A stretch of 64,000 nt of DNA from NCBI GenBank assembly GCA_963721075.1, contig CAVRHV010000020.1, forward strand, positions 1 to 64,000, given 5' to 3'. This document shows positions 41,345 to 50,305 of this stretch, piece after piece. Every line of letters starts with the position of its first letter. Positions within the stretch are counted from its first letter, which is position 1. The notes beneath the pieces were generated by a model that was given only the letters and a program-made list of their open reading frames with translations, was not told where the DNA came from and ran no database searches. Position numbers and translations under genes: made by a program. Source of the stretch: DATFVA01 sp963721075 (GTDB lineage Bacteria > Bacteroidota > Ignavibacteria > Ignavibacteriales > Ignavibacteriaceae).

Positions 41345-41413
41345 AGCAGATAATTGGGCTCCGGATAATAGAAAAACAACGGCTGCTGCAAATGAAATAA
41401 ATTTAAGTTTCAT
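40910..41413 (-). CDS. DUF4397-domain T9SS cargo protein, N-terminal fragment (gene frameshifted twice)
   Basis: With 40339-40959 and 39678-40403 this makes one secreted protein of ~575 residues. It starts with a signal peptide (KFISFAAAVVFLLSGAQLSA), then two repeated modules of 228 residues, each holding two DUF4397-like beta domains (TARLQVIHNAADVAADPVD; FFVVHGSTDAP), and ends in a T9SS sorting domain. It is therefore exported across both membranes and attached to or released from the surface. DUF4397 has no known activity. The two frameshifts (at 40950 and 40350) are each a one-base insertion absent from the other repeat copy, which argues that the intact frame is the real one. The gene is alone, with its own terminator. 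Confidence 0.82.
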   Translation of the reverse strand: MKLKFISFAAAVVFLLSGAQLSAQTARLQVIHNAADVAADPVDIYLNGTLLLDDFGFRAATPFIDAPAGVTLNIGVAPGNSTSVDDTLANFQATLENGETYVVMANGVLDPGSYAPNPDGRSTAFTLFVKPMARESANGSGVDFFVVHGSTDAPDCRYNSAQCSNTC

Positions 41414-41664
41414 ATTTTCTCCTGTTATTAAAGGTTAATAGGGCATTCCATACCACCCGGATTACAAAATCCATATCCTCTTTTGTATCAACTTTTTCGA
41501 TTTCTGAGTGGCTTACAGGAGATAACAGAAATATTTAAGAATGAGTTCCCGTAACCGAAAACTTTTGAAAAGTCCCTTAAATATTGGTTGAATGTGATAG
41601 ATTGATAAATTAGATTATATAATGTGATCCTAAATGGAGTTTTCCTGTTTCTCAATCATCCATA

Positions 41665-44403
41665 ATGAAGAATATTTTACTACTACTAATAATTTTATTA
41701 TTTGCCCAGATTTTCCCGCTTAGCGAACTGTATTCAATGGAGCCGGCTGACTCAACTGAGGCAGACAAACTGTATAAAAAAGCAGACGATTACTGGAGAG
41801 ATGTTCAGTATGACAGCTCCAACTTCTTTTATGAAAGGGCATCTTCCTTATATGAGAAGAATAAAAACTGGAGAAATTTTATTGAATGCCAGAAAAACAT
41901 AGGGATCAATTACAGGTATCTCGGTAATTACCTGAAGGCTTTTAGTCACCTTAATAAGGGACTGGATGCTGTTAGCAATTTAACTAAGAACCAGGACTCG
42001 CTTCGGGCAGAGCTTTATAACAGTATCGGTACAATATATTATGAAAAAGGAAATTATGACAGGGCTTACAAATACTACAAAGATATGCTGGATATTAATG
42101 AAAAAACATTTGGGGAGAAGCATGTAAATACGGGAAAAGGATACAACAATGTGGGCCTGATTTACTACAAGACCGGTAAGTATGAGAAGGCTCTTGAATA
42201 TTTTGATAAAGCACTTACAATATGGGACAGTACCCTGACAGATGATAATCCCTATTTTGCCAACTGCTATACTAACATCTCCAGGGTTTATTTCCTTAAA
42301 AATAATTACAAAAAGTCGATAGAGTATGATGAAAAAGCTGTTAAGATATGGATAGATAAACTGGGCGAGGGTCATCCTTACATTGCAATGAGCTATAATA
42401 ATCTGGCAAACACATATATTTATGCGGGCAACTATGACAAGGCTCTTGAATATGATTATAAAGCTATGCAGATAAGCAGAGACTATGCCGGGGAGGAATC
42501 GCGCGATGTGGCTTCAGGTTATGCGGGTATCGGAAATGTGTTTATTGAAATGGGGAATTTGAGTAATGCAGCTTATTTTCTTAACAAAGCGGTTTCTATC
42601 TACAGGAAAATCGATCCTGCAAATAAAGGACTGGCTAAGGCTTATGTATTCACGGGCGATCTTTATAGAAATAAAAAAGACTTTCCAACTGCGGAAGCTT
42701 ATTACGATTCGGCACTCCACATAGTCTGGCCCGGGTACAACCCTGCAGTCTCTGATCCTGATAATTCTGAGGAAATGCCCGCAGAGGAGGTACTCCTCAC
42801 AGCACTAACAGGAAAAGGAAACGCTTATCTTGACGATGCTGAAAATACAGGAGAGGCTCTGACTTTTCAAAAGGCTCTGGATGCATTCAACCTGGCATCA
42901 GGGGCGATAGAGAAACTGGATGAAGTTACAAGCGATGAAGAATCCAGGATAATGCTTAACAAAAGAGCTTATGAAGTTAATCAGAAAGGCATTTCTGCAG
43001 CACTAAAGCTATATAGTATTAAAAATGATCCCGACTATGTTGAATCTGCATTCAGGTTTTCTGAACGCAACAAAGCCAGGATCCTGTCTGAGTCAATTAA
43101 TAATTCAGATATCCGACAATTTGCAGGAATTCCTGACAGTCTGCTAATCATGGAAAAAGATCTCAGATCAGATCTGACATTATACCAGACAAAACAGAAA
43201 GAGGCCGGGGAAACAAATAATCTCAAAGCCATAGGCGATAACAGAAGTCTGTTATTTAAAACTCAACGTAAATATGATAACCTGATGACTAACCTGACAC
43301 GGAACTTCCCAGCCTATCGTAAATTAAAATATCCGGAAGAGCTCACCTCATCGAGTGAGATAAGAAATCTCCTCCCATCCGATGCAGCTGTTCTGGAATA
43401 CTTTACAAGTGACAGCAGTATAACAACATTCGTTCTGACTAAAAATTCAATTAACGCTGTAACAGTTAAATGCGACTCCGGCTTTTCTGATCTTGTAAGA
43501 AGTTTCAGGAAATCACTTCCGGAACGAAATTACCTGGAATATTTATCGTCAGCTTCAGAACTATACTCAAAACTGATTAAGCCTGTAAAAAAATATCTGG
43601 AAGGCAAACAGAAGCTTTATATTATTCCCGATTATATTTTTACATATCTTCCTTTTGAAGCTCTGCTCAGCGCCCCTCAGCCGCGCCGCTTTAACGGCGA
43701 TTTTTCCAGGCTTCCATATCTTATAAATGATTATGAGATAAGCTATCAATATACCGGACTATTATTGAAGGAGAGCCTTGAGCATCAGGATGACAATACC
43801 GAAATGTCTTTTGCGGGTATTACCTCCGCTTCTTTGGATCTTCCGGAAACAGAAAATGAAGTGAGCTCAATTGCTAATTTGTTCAGGGAACACAACTATC
43901 ATTTTGACCTTTACTTAAACGGTAATTCTACTGAAAGCATGTTCAGGTCAGATAAGATGTTCAGATATAATTTCATTCAGTTTGCAGCGCAAGCAATAAT
44001 AAATGACGAGTACCCCCGCCTTTCAGGACTGGTATTCAATAAAGATGAAAGTGATTCTGCAAATGACAGCCTTCTTTATGCAGGAGATGTGTATAATCTA
44101 AAGTTAAATGCCGGCCTGCTGGTATTAAGTAACTGTGAAAGCAGTCTCGGGAGTGTTGTGAGAGGCGAAGGGATTTATGCACTTGCCAGAAGCATTCTTT
44201 ATGCCGGAGTTCGGAACATTATTTTTTCTTTGTGGCAGACAGCCGAGAAGTCCACTCCTGTTTTTATGAGCCTGTTTTACAAAAATATCCTTGACGGGGC
44301 AGAATATTCATCTGCACTAAGGAAAGCGAAGCTCGAGTTTATAAAAGGAGGGGTTTATTCTTATCCGCTCGATTGGAGTCCTTTTATACTTATCGGCCGG
44401 TAG
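41665..44403 (+). CDS. TPR-CHAT domain protein with degenerate CHAT active site
   Basis: This 912-residue protein has a signal peptide (KNILLLLIILLFAQIFPLS). Residues ~30-400 form about nine tetratricopeptide hairpins (such as AELYNSIGTIYYEKGNYDRA and YNNVGLIYYKTGKYEKALEY), followed by a helical linker and a C-terminal CHAT domain (caspase/separase fold) from about residue 580. The catalytic cysteine position is kept (Cys824 in LSNCESSLG), as are the later GEGIYALARSILYAG and SLWQ motifs. Both histidines of the usual HFATHG motif are glutamine here (Gln772 and Gln776 in FIQFAAQA). Active CHAT domains are cysteine peptidases, so this one is predicted to lack normal activity. The frame is long and intact, so decay by sequencing error is not a good explanation. 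Confidence 0.88.
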   Translation: MKNILLLLIILLFAQIFPLSELYSMEPADSTEADKLYKKADDYWRDVQYDSSNFFYERASSLYEKNKNWRNFIECQKNIGINYRYLGNYLKAFSHLNKGLDAVSNLTKNQDSLRAELYNSIGTIYYEKGNYDRAYKYYKDMLDINEKTFGEKHVNTGKGYNNVGLIYYKTGKYEKALEYFDKALTIWDSTLTDDNPYFANCYTNISRVYFLKNNYKKSIEYDEKAVKIWIDKLGEGHPYIAMSYNNLANTYIYAGNYDKALEYDYKAMQISRDYAGEESRDVASGYAGIGNVFIEMGNLSNAAYFLNKAVSIYRKIDPANKGLAKAYVFTGDLYRNKKDFPTAEAYYDSALHIVWPGYNPAVSDPDNSEEMPAEEVLLTALTGKGNAYLDDAENTGEALTFQKALDAFNLASGAIEKLDEVTSDEESRIMLNKRAYEVNQKGISAALKLYSIKNDPDYVESAFRFSERNKARILSESINNSDIRQFAGIPDSLLIMEKDLRSDLTLYQTKQKEAGETNNLKAIGDNRSLLFKTQRKYDNLMTNLTRNFPAYRKLKYPEELTSSSEIRNLLPSDAAVLEYFTSDSSITTFVLTKNSINAVTVKCDSGFSDLVRSFRKSLPERNYLEYLSSASELYSKLIKPVKKYLEGKQKLYIIPDYIFTYLPFEALLSAPQPRRFNGDFSRLPYLINDYEISYQYTGLLLKESLEHQDDNTEMSFAGITSASLDLPETENEVSSIANLFREHNYHFDLYLNGNSTESMFRSDKMFRYNFIQFAAQAIINDEYPRLSGLVFNKDESDSANDSLLYAGDVYNLKLNAGLLVLSNCESSLGSVVRGEGIYALARSILYAGVRNIIFSLWQTAEKSTPVFMSLFYKNILDGAEYSSALRKAKLEFIKGGVYSYPLDWSPFILIGR

Positions 44404-44444
44404 CCCAACATAACCATCGTATGGTTCATTTAATTTTCAGTTTA

Positions 44445-44468
44445 TTACTGCCCCGTTCGGGGCAGTAA
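44445..44468. terminator. Hairpin between convergent genes
   Basis: A perfect 10-bp stem TTACTGCCCC / GGGGCAGTAA with loop GTTC lies 42 bp after the CHAT gene and 9 bp before the end of the convergent Yip1 gene. No strong T run follows on either strand, so it is a weak or rho-assisted terminator at best. Confidence 0.5.
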
Positions 44469-44476
44469 ATAAAAGC

Positions 44477-45073
44477 CTACATAGCTCCGTTTAAATAATA
44501 ATCTCTGAAGACTATGGAACCGATTATTGCTCCGATGATGAAGTACAGGACCACAGCAGCGATAATCGTTACAACAAAATAGCCGACAAGCTTATCAGGA
44601 GGGGCCATCTTAACCTGTTTCAGTCCCATATATAAAAGCACAAGGCTGTATATGCCAGCAATACCCACGAGGAAAGATAAAGAAGGAATGATATGAAATA
44701 TTCCGGCCACCCATGCGGCAGTATAAGCATAAACAGCTACTTTGAGAGAGGATATAAAATCCTTTGTGGATCCGAATGAAGGGGCCAGTGCATCAATTAT
44801 CCAGGCCAGGACATAAACACTTACAAGTGAAAGAATAAAGGTAAGTATCGCCCACGTTAATGCGGTTCCTATTTCAAGGCGGATCGAACCAAACGCGCCA
44901 AGAGATATTCCGATCATATAATACCCGATAAATCCCGCAATCGCAGGAATGGCAGCAAGGATAACAGCATAGCCGGAAAATAATTCGGCGGTGGTTGGAG
45001 ATTCGGAGCGGATAACTTCCCATTCGGAACCGGGACTCAACAGAATGTTTTTAGCACGATCAACAAGGTTCAT
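44477..45073 (-). CDS. Yip1-family membrane protein
   Basis: This 198-residue protein starts with the Yip1-type cytoplasmic segment MNLVDRAKNILLSPGSEWEV, followed by five transmembrane helices, the pattern of bacterial Yip1/DUF1282 proteins. Their function is unknown. It stands alone, convergent with the CHAT gene. The membrane domain of the fusion protein at 52489-55083 has a vaguely similar Yip1-like helix pattern. Confidence 0.85.
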   Translation of the reverse strand: MNLVDRAKNILLSPGSEWEVIRSESPTTAELFSGYAVILAAIPAIAGFIGYYMIGISLGAFGSIRLEIGTALTWAILTFILSLVSVYVLAWIIDALAPSFGSTKDFISSLKVAVYAYTAAWVAGIFHIIPSLSFLVGIAGIYSLVLLYMGLKQVKMAPPDKLVGYFVVTIIAAVVLYFIIGAIIGSIVFRDYYLNGAM

Positions 45074-45298
45074 AGCTCAACTCCTATAATTATTATTTTG
45101 ATAGAGTTTATAATCAGAACCTTTTCCGCATTTTAGCGGAACAATTTCGCATAACTTAAAACAAACTAACCAAATACCCAAAGAAATTATTTCCAAGCCG
45201 GCTGTTTGATACAAAATAAGCGGTTGTCAGTTCTCACAGTCCTCATTCTTTTAGTTTTGTATTCTCCTTATGAAAAATAACATAAAAAGGAGATACCT

Positions 45299-45736
45299 AT
45301 GATTAAAATCAAGATATTGATATTTTCATTTCTTACAATATTCCTTACCGGATCAGCATTCGCCGGCAATGACACCCAAAAAGAACTGAAAGATTATTTT
45401 AACAAGGTTAACCAGAAAGTAAAACATACTGATAATCCAGCAGAGAAAAGAGCAATATTAAACAACTCTTTCGATGATCTGTTGAAAGCCTTTAATACGG
45501 CAGGGCAAATGCCATTATCTCAGAATGACCGCGAAGGAATAAATTATTTTAAGCAGAAGGTTCTTGAAAAGAAAAATGAATTGAATGGACTAAACGGTTA
45601 CGATAAGGTTAAAGATGCAAGTCTGAACCAGTTTGCAAATTATTCAATGCAGCAGTTTGAGCAGTCGGCTGAATATATCACGATTAGTGTTTTAGCTCTT
45701 GTTCTGATAATTATATTGGTTGCCCTTCTCTTATAA
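45299..45736 (+). CDS. Small membrane protein with signal peptide and C-terminal anchor
   Basis: This 145-residue protein has a signal peptide (residues ~5-22, cleavage near AFA), a central charged helical region with KELKDYFNKVNQKVKHTDNP, and a hydrophobic C-terminal helix (residues ~127-145), so it is an inner-membrane protein with a ~100-residue periplasmic helical part. A perfect AGGAG ribosome-binding site supports the start. No family is recognised. It is followed after 8 bp by an inverted-repeat element and then the C11-like gene on the same strand. Confidence 0.6.
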   Translation: MIKIKILIFSFLTIFLTGSAFAGNDTQKELKDYFNKVNQKVKHTDNPAEKRAILNNSFDDLLKAFNTAGQMPLSQNDREGINYFKQKVLEKKNELNGLNGYDKVKDASLNQFANYSMQQFEQSAEYITISVLALVLIIILVALLL

Positions 45737-45744
45737 ATTAACGA

Positions 45745-45863
45745 GAGGCTGTCTCATAAGTGTCATTCCGAATTTATTTCGGAATCTGATTATTCGATTT
45801 CGAATCGGAATTAGAACCTGAAACCAGTTCACGTTGACAATATCAGACTTTTGAGACAACCTC
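45745..45863 (+). mobile_element. 119-bp inverted-repeat (MITE-like) element
   Basis: The ends GAGGCTGTCTCATAAGT (45745-45761) and ACTTTTGAGACAACCTC (45847-45863) are inverted repeats matching at 15 of 17 positions. An internal stem-loop ATTCCG...CGGAAT lies at 45766-45785 and is shared with the repeat at 3256-3285. The right end is only 8 bp before the start codon of the gene at 45872. No target-site duplication is obvious. It is too short to encode a transposase. Confidence 0.6.
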
Positions 45864-45871
45864 ATTATATT

Positions 45872-46888
45872 ATGAAATATTTTTTACTCTTAATCATATC
45901 AGTAACTATTGCAGCATTTATAGACACTCCCGGAAAAGAGAGAACTTTTTCCATAATCTACATAATTCATGGAGATGCTGATTATTTATATCACGATACA
46001 TCAGGGACTTCACATTATGCAGACAAAGAAATCCTTGACCAGGCGTTCGATGCTGCCGAAGGACTTGATAGTGCTGAAGTATTTATCTTTCACCAGGGAA
46101 CGGCCTCAAAATTCCTGTTCTTTCCTCAAGACGACAGCCGCTTCTACTATTATAAAAATGGAAAAGAAGTTCAAGCTGAATCTTATAGAAGAGATGATGA
46201 TGATTCCACTTTCACTACGGAAATAAACCTCTATAAAAAATACTCGGAGACGGATAATGACAGCACAATAAAAATATTACTTTATTACGGACATGAAATA
46301 CCTGAAGGCAGTCCAATAAATCCCTACAATATTACCCATCCCGGAATTACTTTTAACGAAACCCTTTTTGAAAAGGCTGTTAAAGGGTTCTCATCGGGAA
46401 CCAGATTCGATTTAATAGTACTGTCTACCTGTAATAACGGAACTCCCGAAATGGTCCGCCTTCTTTCACCGTATACCAGATTCATAATTGCCTCACCCGA
46501 AAACCTTCATCTCTCACAAATGAATTCAGGATATCTGAAGAAGCTTAATATCAATAATTATGACCCTTTCAAATTTGCCCATGATTTTGCAGAAAATGCA
46601 TTTAATAAACTCAAAGAAAATACCCTTACAGTAATTACCGTTTCTCTATATGATGTGGATAAAACAAGAACATATGTTGATAGTGTAACTGAAAGTAATA
46701 ATAACAGATTAAAACAATCCGAACCCGGAGCAATAAACAACTGCGACTGTTCGACAATAGCGGCATACAACAAGCCCGGAATGGAATCAGGGGTCACAGT
46801 TTTCTATAATCCTCCTGCGTTCGGTAAGAAAAAAAACAAGATTTCGCATTCGGGGTGGGGGTGCAAAAAAAGTCCTGACATCAACTAG
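45872..46888 (+). CDS. Secreted C11/clostripain-like caspase-fold protein
   Basis: The start is placed at the ATG at 45872 rather than a TTG inside the upstream element. The 338-residue protein has a signal peptide (KYFLLLIISVTIAAFI) and a fold reminiscent of clostripain (peptidase family C11): strand FSIIYIIHGDAD, a candidate catalytic histidine in LLYYGHEIPE (His141) and a candidate cysteine in FDLIVLSTCNNGTPEMV (Cys187), followed by FIIASPENLH, which matches the conserved ASEE region. The motif order and spacing fit C11, but the HG motif is altered to GHE, so activity is uncertain. The C-terminal tail has a cysteine-rich end (NCDC and GCKK). It lies downstream of the CHAT protein, another caspase-fold gene, on the same strand but separated by two genes. 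Confidence 0.55.
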   Translation: MKYFLLLIISVTIAAFIDTPGKERTFSIIYIIHGDADYLYHDTSGTSHYADKEILDQAFDAAEGLDSAEVFIFHQGTASKFLFFPQDDSRFYYYKNGKEVQAESYRRDDDDSTFTTEINLYKKYSETDNDSTIKILLYYGHEIPEGSPINPYNITHPGITFNETLFEKAVKGFSSGTRFDLIVLSTCNNGTPEMVRLLSPYTRFIIASPENLHLSQMNSGYLKKLNINNYDPFKFAHDFAENAFNKLKENTLTVITVSLYDVDKTRTYVDSVTESNNNRLKQSEPGAINNCDCSTIAAYNKPGMESGVTVFYNPPAFGKKKNKISHSGWGCKKSPDIN

Positions 46889-47019
46889 ATTTACCAAAAA
46901 ATTCCCTGCCGCCCATCAATATTTAGTTTATCCTGAAAATTATTCTTTATATTTTCATTCCAACAGCATCAAATAGTTTTATCATATCCTTAATTATAAG
47001 ATGGGCGGGAGCTTTTCAA

Positions 47020-49590
47020 ATGATAAATAAAAGAAATTTAATTGACGTTTGTATTTACGTCCTTTTAATTCTGCTTTGCAGCAGCATTCAGGTACCGGCG
47101 CAGAAAATCAATATGGAAAAACTAAAAGGTTTGAAACCCCGAAGCATAGGACCTGCCGGAATGAGCGGCAGAGTTACTGCTTTCGATGTTGTTATGCGTA
47201 ATACTGATATAATCTATGCGGGTACAGCTTCGGGAGGATTGTGGCGATCTACAAGTGCAGGAGTTCAATGGGAACCTGTATTTGATGATCAGCCTGTACT
47301 TTCAATCGGTGCCGTCGCTGTCGATCAAAGAATACCCGATGTAATCTGGGTGGGTACGGGAGAAGCTAACCCGAGAAACAGCCAGTCAAGCGGAAACGGA
47401 ATTTATAAAAGTATTGACGGCGGAAAATCATGGGAACACCTTGGACTGGATAAAACAAGAAATATTAGTAAAATTATTATTGACCCGCTTAACTCAAATA
47501 TTGTTTATGCAGCTGCTATTGGTTCAGCCTGGGACTCAACCGCTGAACGGGGAGTTTATAAAACTACAGACGGCGGGGTTTCCTGGGATAAAATTTTGTA
47601 TGTAGACAATAAAACGGGAGCGGCAGATTTAATAATGGATCCTGTAAACCCGAATAAATTATTTGCTGCGATGTGGGAGTACAGAAGGTGGCCCTGGTTC
47701 TTTAAATCCGGCGGACCCGGGTCGGGACTCTATGTAACATTTGATGGAGGTAAAAACTGGACAAAAAGAACAGATAAGGATGGGCTGCCGAAGGGTGATC
47801 TTGGAAGGATCGGACTCGCTTTGTGCAATAATTATCCAAATGTTGTCTACGCTATTGTCGAAGCAAAAAAGAATGCCTTATACAGATCGGATGACGGAGG
47901 ATTTAAGTGGAAAATGGTAAATGATAAGGATGTCGGCGACCGGCCATTCTACTATGCTCAGATAGCTGTCGATCCGGAAAATGAGAACAGAATTTATGAT
48001 ATCCATTCAGAAGTTACCGTGAGCGAAGACGGCGGAAAAACATTTGAAATATTAATATCGTGGAATAAAATACACCCGGATCATCATGCTTTCTGGATAA
48101 GTCCCGAAGATCCGGCCTTTCTTATCGACGGTAACGACGGTGGTATGGCAATTTCTCATGATAAAGGAAAAACATGGAGGTTTGTAGAGAATCTTCCTCT
48201 TGCACAATACTATCACATAAACTACGATATGGATACTCCCTATAATGTTTACGGAGGAATGCAGGACAACGGTTCCTGGAAGGGACCTTCCCGCGTATTG
48301 AGCCAGAATGGTATTACAAATGTTTACTGGCAGATGGTAAGTTTCGGCGACGGGTTCGATGTTGTACCCGATCCGGCAAATTCAAGATACGGCTACTCAA
48401 TGTCGCAGGGCGGCAATCTTGTAAGGTATGATGTACTCACGGGACAAACAAAATACATTCGTCCTCCGGATCCGGATACGGTTAAGTTAAGATTCAACTG
48501 GAATGCAGGAATTGCGCAGGATCCATTTGATAAAAGCACTATTTATTACGGAAGCCAGTACCTGCTCAAAAGCACTGACAGAGGTGACAGCTGGTCAATT
48601 ATTTCTCCCGACCTGACTACAAACGACACATCGAAACAGCATCAAAATAACAGCGGGGGACTTACTTATGATGTAACAGATGCAGAAAACTTTACCACAA
48701 TAATTGCTATCGATCCGAGTCCTTTAAATAAAAACGTCATATGGGCAGGCACTGACGACGGGAATCTGCAGTTAACAAAGGATGGCGGCAGATCATGGGT
48801 AAATGTTTCAGGTAACCTGAAAGGTGTACCGGAAGGCACCTGGATCCCGCAGGTAAGGGCATCGACATATAGCGAATCAGAAGCCTGGGTAGTGCTGGAT
48901 AATCATCGCAGAAATGACTGGAATGCTTATGCATATTATACAAAAGATTTTGGCAAACACTGGGAAAGGATTGCCAGTCAGGATTCAATATTCGGCTATG
49001 CTCTTTCTGTAATCCAGGACCCTGTACAGCCCGACCTGGTATTTCTTGGTACAGAGTTCGGTTTGTATGTCAGCTTTGATAAGGCAAAAACATGGAATAA
49101 ATGGACGGAAGGATATCCAAATGTATCCACGATGGATATGCAGATCCAGCCGAGAGAGAATGATTTGATTATCGGAACATTCGGCCGCGCCGCATATATT
49201 TTGGACAACATAGAGCCTTTACGCGAAATAGCTGCAAAGAAAAATATTATTGACGATGATTTGTATTTATTTCCGGTTCCGGAATCTGCGGATGAGCAAT
49301 ACCGCTGGAAAGGACCGGGACCAGTATTCTCGGGAGCCAGCGATTTCAAAGGAGACAACCGTCCTTACGGAGATATGATTTCCTTTATTGTCAATCCTGA
49401 TACAACTATGGACAAAAATACTGATGAGGCAAAAGATACATTGAAGAGTGAGAAATCCGCCGGCGACAGTGTTAAAGTAGAAATAATTAACAGCGAAGGG
49501 AAAACAATAAGGACGCTTGAAGAAAAAGTTGAACCCGGGATTAAACAGGATCTACTGGAATTACGACAGAAAGGGGGTAAGATGGCCTGA
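47020..49590 (+). CDS. VPS10/sortilin-like BNR-repeat secreted protein, main part (gene frameshifted at 3' end)
   Basis: This 856-residue open frame starts with a signal peptide (LLCSSIQVPAQ) and the family opening LKGLKPRSIGPAGMSGRVTAFDV. It consists of beta-propeller blades with BNR/Asp-box motifs (GVYKTTDGGVSWDKI, LYRSDDGGFKWKM, STDRGDSWSII), as in VPS10-type or sialidase-like proteins. In Bacteroidota such proteins are common and largely uncharacterised; no glycosidase activity is implied. The frame ends early, at TGA inside the C-terminal domain. The missing part follows at 49556-50206 in other frames, giving a full length of ~1,060 residues. Confidence 0.82.
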   Translation: MINKRNLIDVCIYVLLILLCSSIQVPAQKINMEKLKGLKPRSIGPAGMSGRVTAFDVVMRNTDIIYAGTASGGLWRSTSAGVQWEPVFDDQPVLSIGAVAVDQRIPDVIWVGTGEANPRNSQSSGNGIYKSIDGGKSWEHLGLDKTRNISKIIIDPLNSNIVYAAAIGSAWDSTAERGVYKTTDGGVSWDKILYVDNKTGAADLIMDPVNPNKLFAAMWEYRRWPWFFKSGGPGSGLYVTFDGGKNWTKRTDKDGLPKGDLGRIGLALCNNYPNVVYAIVEAKKNALYRSDDGGFKWKMVNDKDVGDRPFYYAQIAVDPENENRIYDIHSEVTVSEDGGKTFEILISWNKIHPDHHAFWISPEDPAFLIDGNDGGMAISHDKGKTWRFVENLPLAQYYHINYDMDTPYNVYGGMQDNGSWKGPSRVLSQNGITNVYWQMVSFGDGFDVVPDPANSRYGYSMSQGGNLVRYDVLTGQTKYIRPPDPDTVKLRFNWNAGIAQDPFDKSTIYYGSQYLLKSTDRGDSWSIISPDLTTNDTSKQHQNNSGGLTYDVTDAENFTTIIAIDPSPLNKNVIWAGTDDGNLQLTKDGGRSWVNVSGNLKGVPEGTWIPQVRASTYSESEAWVVLDNHRRNDWNAYAYYTKDFGKHWERIASQDSIFGYALSVIQDPVQPDLVFLGTEFGLYVSFDKAKTWNKWTEGYPNVSTMDMQIQPRENDLIIGTFGRAAYILDNIEPLREIAAKKNIIDDDLYLFPVPESADEQYRWKGPGPVFSGASDFKGDNRPYGDMISFIVNPDTTMDKNTDEAKDTLKSEKSAGDSVKVEIINSEGKTIRTLEEKVEPGIKQDLLELRQKGGKMA

Positions 49591-50206
49591 TACTGCTAAA
49601 CCTGAAAAAGAGAAGGAGTACAGCGGTCCTTCTGTTCTTCCGGGAAAATATATGATAAAAGTAATCAAGCGGTAAAATATTCAGATTCAACGATGACGGT
49701 TGTTAAATTCTGATCCCCGAATCAATGTGTCATCGGAAGCACTTCAGGCTAAAAGCGATTACCTTGATAAAATATTATCAAAGGTAAAAATAGCCACAGA
49801 AGCCGCCGACAGAATCCGGGCGGCGGAGAAAACTATCAGACTTATCGAAGAAAAGGCCAAAGAAAAAGAGGGTGATTGGACTGATAGTCTTAAGAAAGAG
49901 TCTACAGCCGTGAAGGATTCGCTGAAAAGCCTGATGGCACTGATAAATGAGCCTGAGGTGCAGGGATTAATAGCCAGTCCTGATAATGTCAGTTCACGGT
50001 TGTCAACTGTATATGAATATGTAAATTCATCGTTTGAAGCTCCCGGTAAAACTGCAGATTCAGCCATGCTGCTCGCGAATGAAAAGCTGGAGGAAACGAT
50101 AAGGAAAGTGAATGATTTCTTTGAGACCGGCTGGAAGCAGTACCAGGAGGCAGTTAAGAAAGCGGGAATTACTTTCTTTGATGAATATAAACCGCTGGAG
50201 TTTTAA
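49556..50206 (+). CDS. VPS10/sortilin-like protein, C-terminal remainder (three inferred frameshifts)
   Basis: From 49556 the family sequence resumes one base over as WNYDRKGVRWPDTAKPEKE, ending in SGPSVLPGKYMIKVIK at ~49669. A short piece in a third frame (KYSDSTMTVVKF) follows, and then from about 49705 the frame read as SDPRINVSSEALQAK to the stop at 50206. This last part is a helical C-terminal domain known from full-length homologues. The three shifts, +1, -1 and +1, are all within 150 bp. The piece is not a separate gene. Confidence 0.65.
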
Positions 50207-50223
50207 GCGGAAAAAATTTAGAA

Positions 50224-50299
50224 GAGGCGGTTTCGTGAGTCCTCATTTACCAGTCCGAACTTACGGATGACCGTTTTTGTCGACTTGAGAGACAGCCTC
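50224..50299. mobile_element. 76-bp inverted-repeat (MITE-like) element, second copy
   Basis: The ends GAGGCGGTTTCGTGAGT (50224-50240) and ACTTGAGAGACAGCCTC (50283-50299) are inverted repeats at 12 of 17 positions, and the right end matches the left end of the 45745 element at 15 of 17. An inner TCCG...CGGA loop resembles that of the first copy. It lies between convergent genes and may also act as a terminator. Confidence 0.5.
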
Positions 50300-50305
50300 T
50301 TTCTA

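Noticed and set aside
41665..44403. A CHAT-based anti-phage or caspase-type immune system
   Set aside because: The protein has a signal peptide, lacks the catalytic histidine, and no gRAMP, NLR, gasdermin or other effector partner lies nearby.
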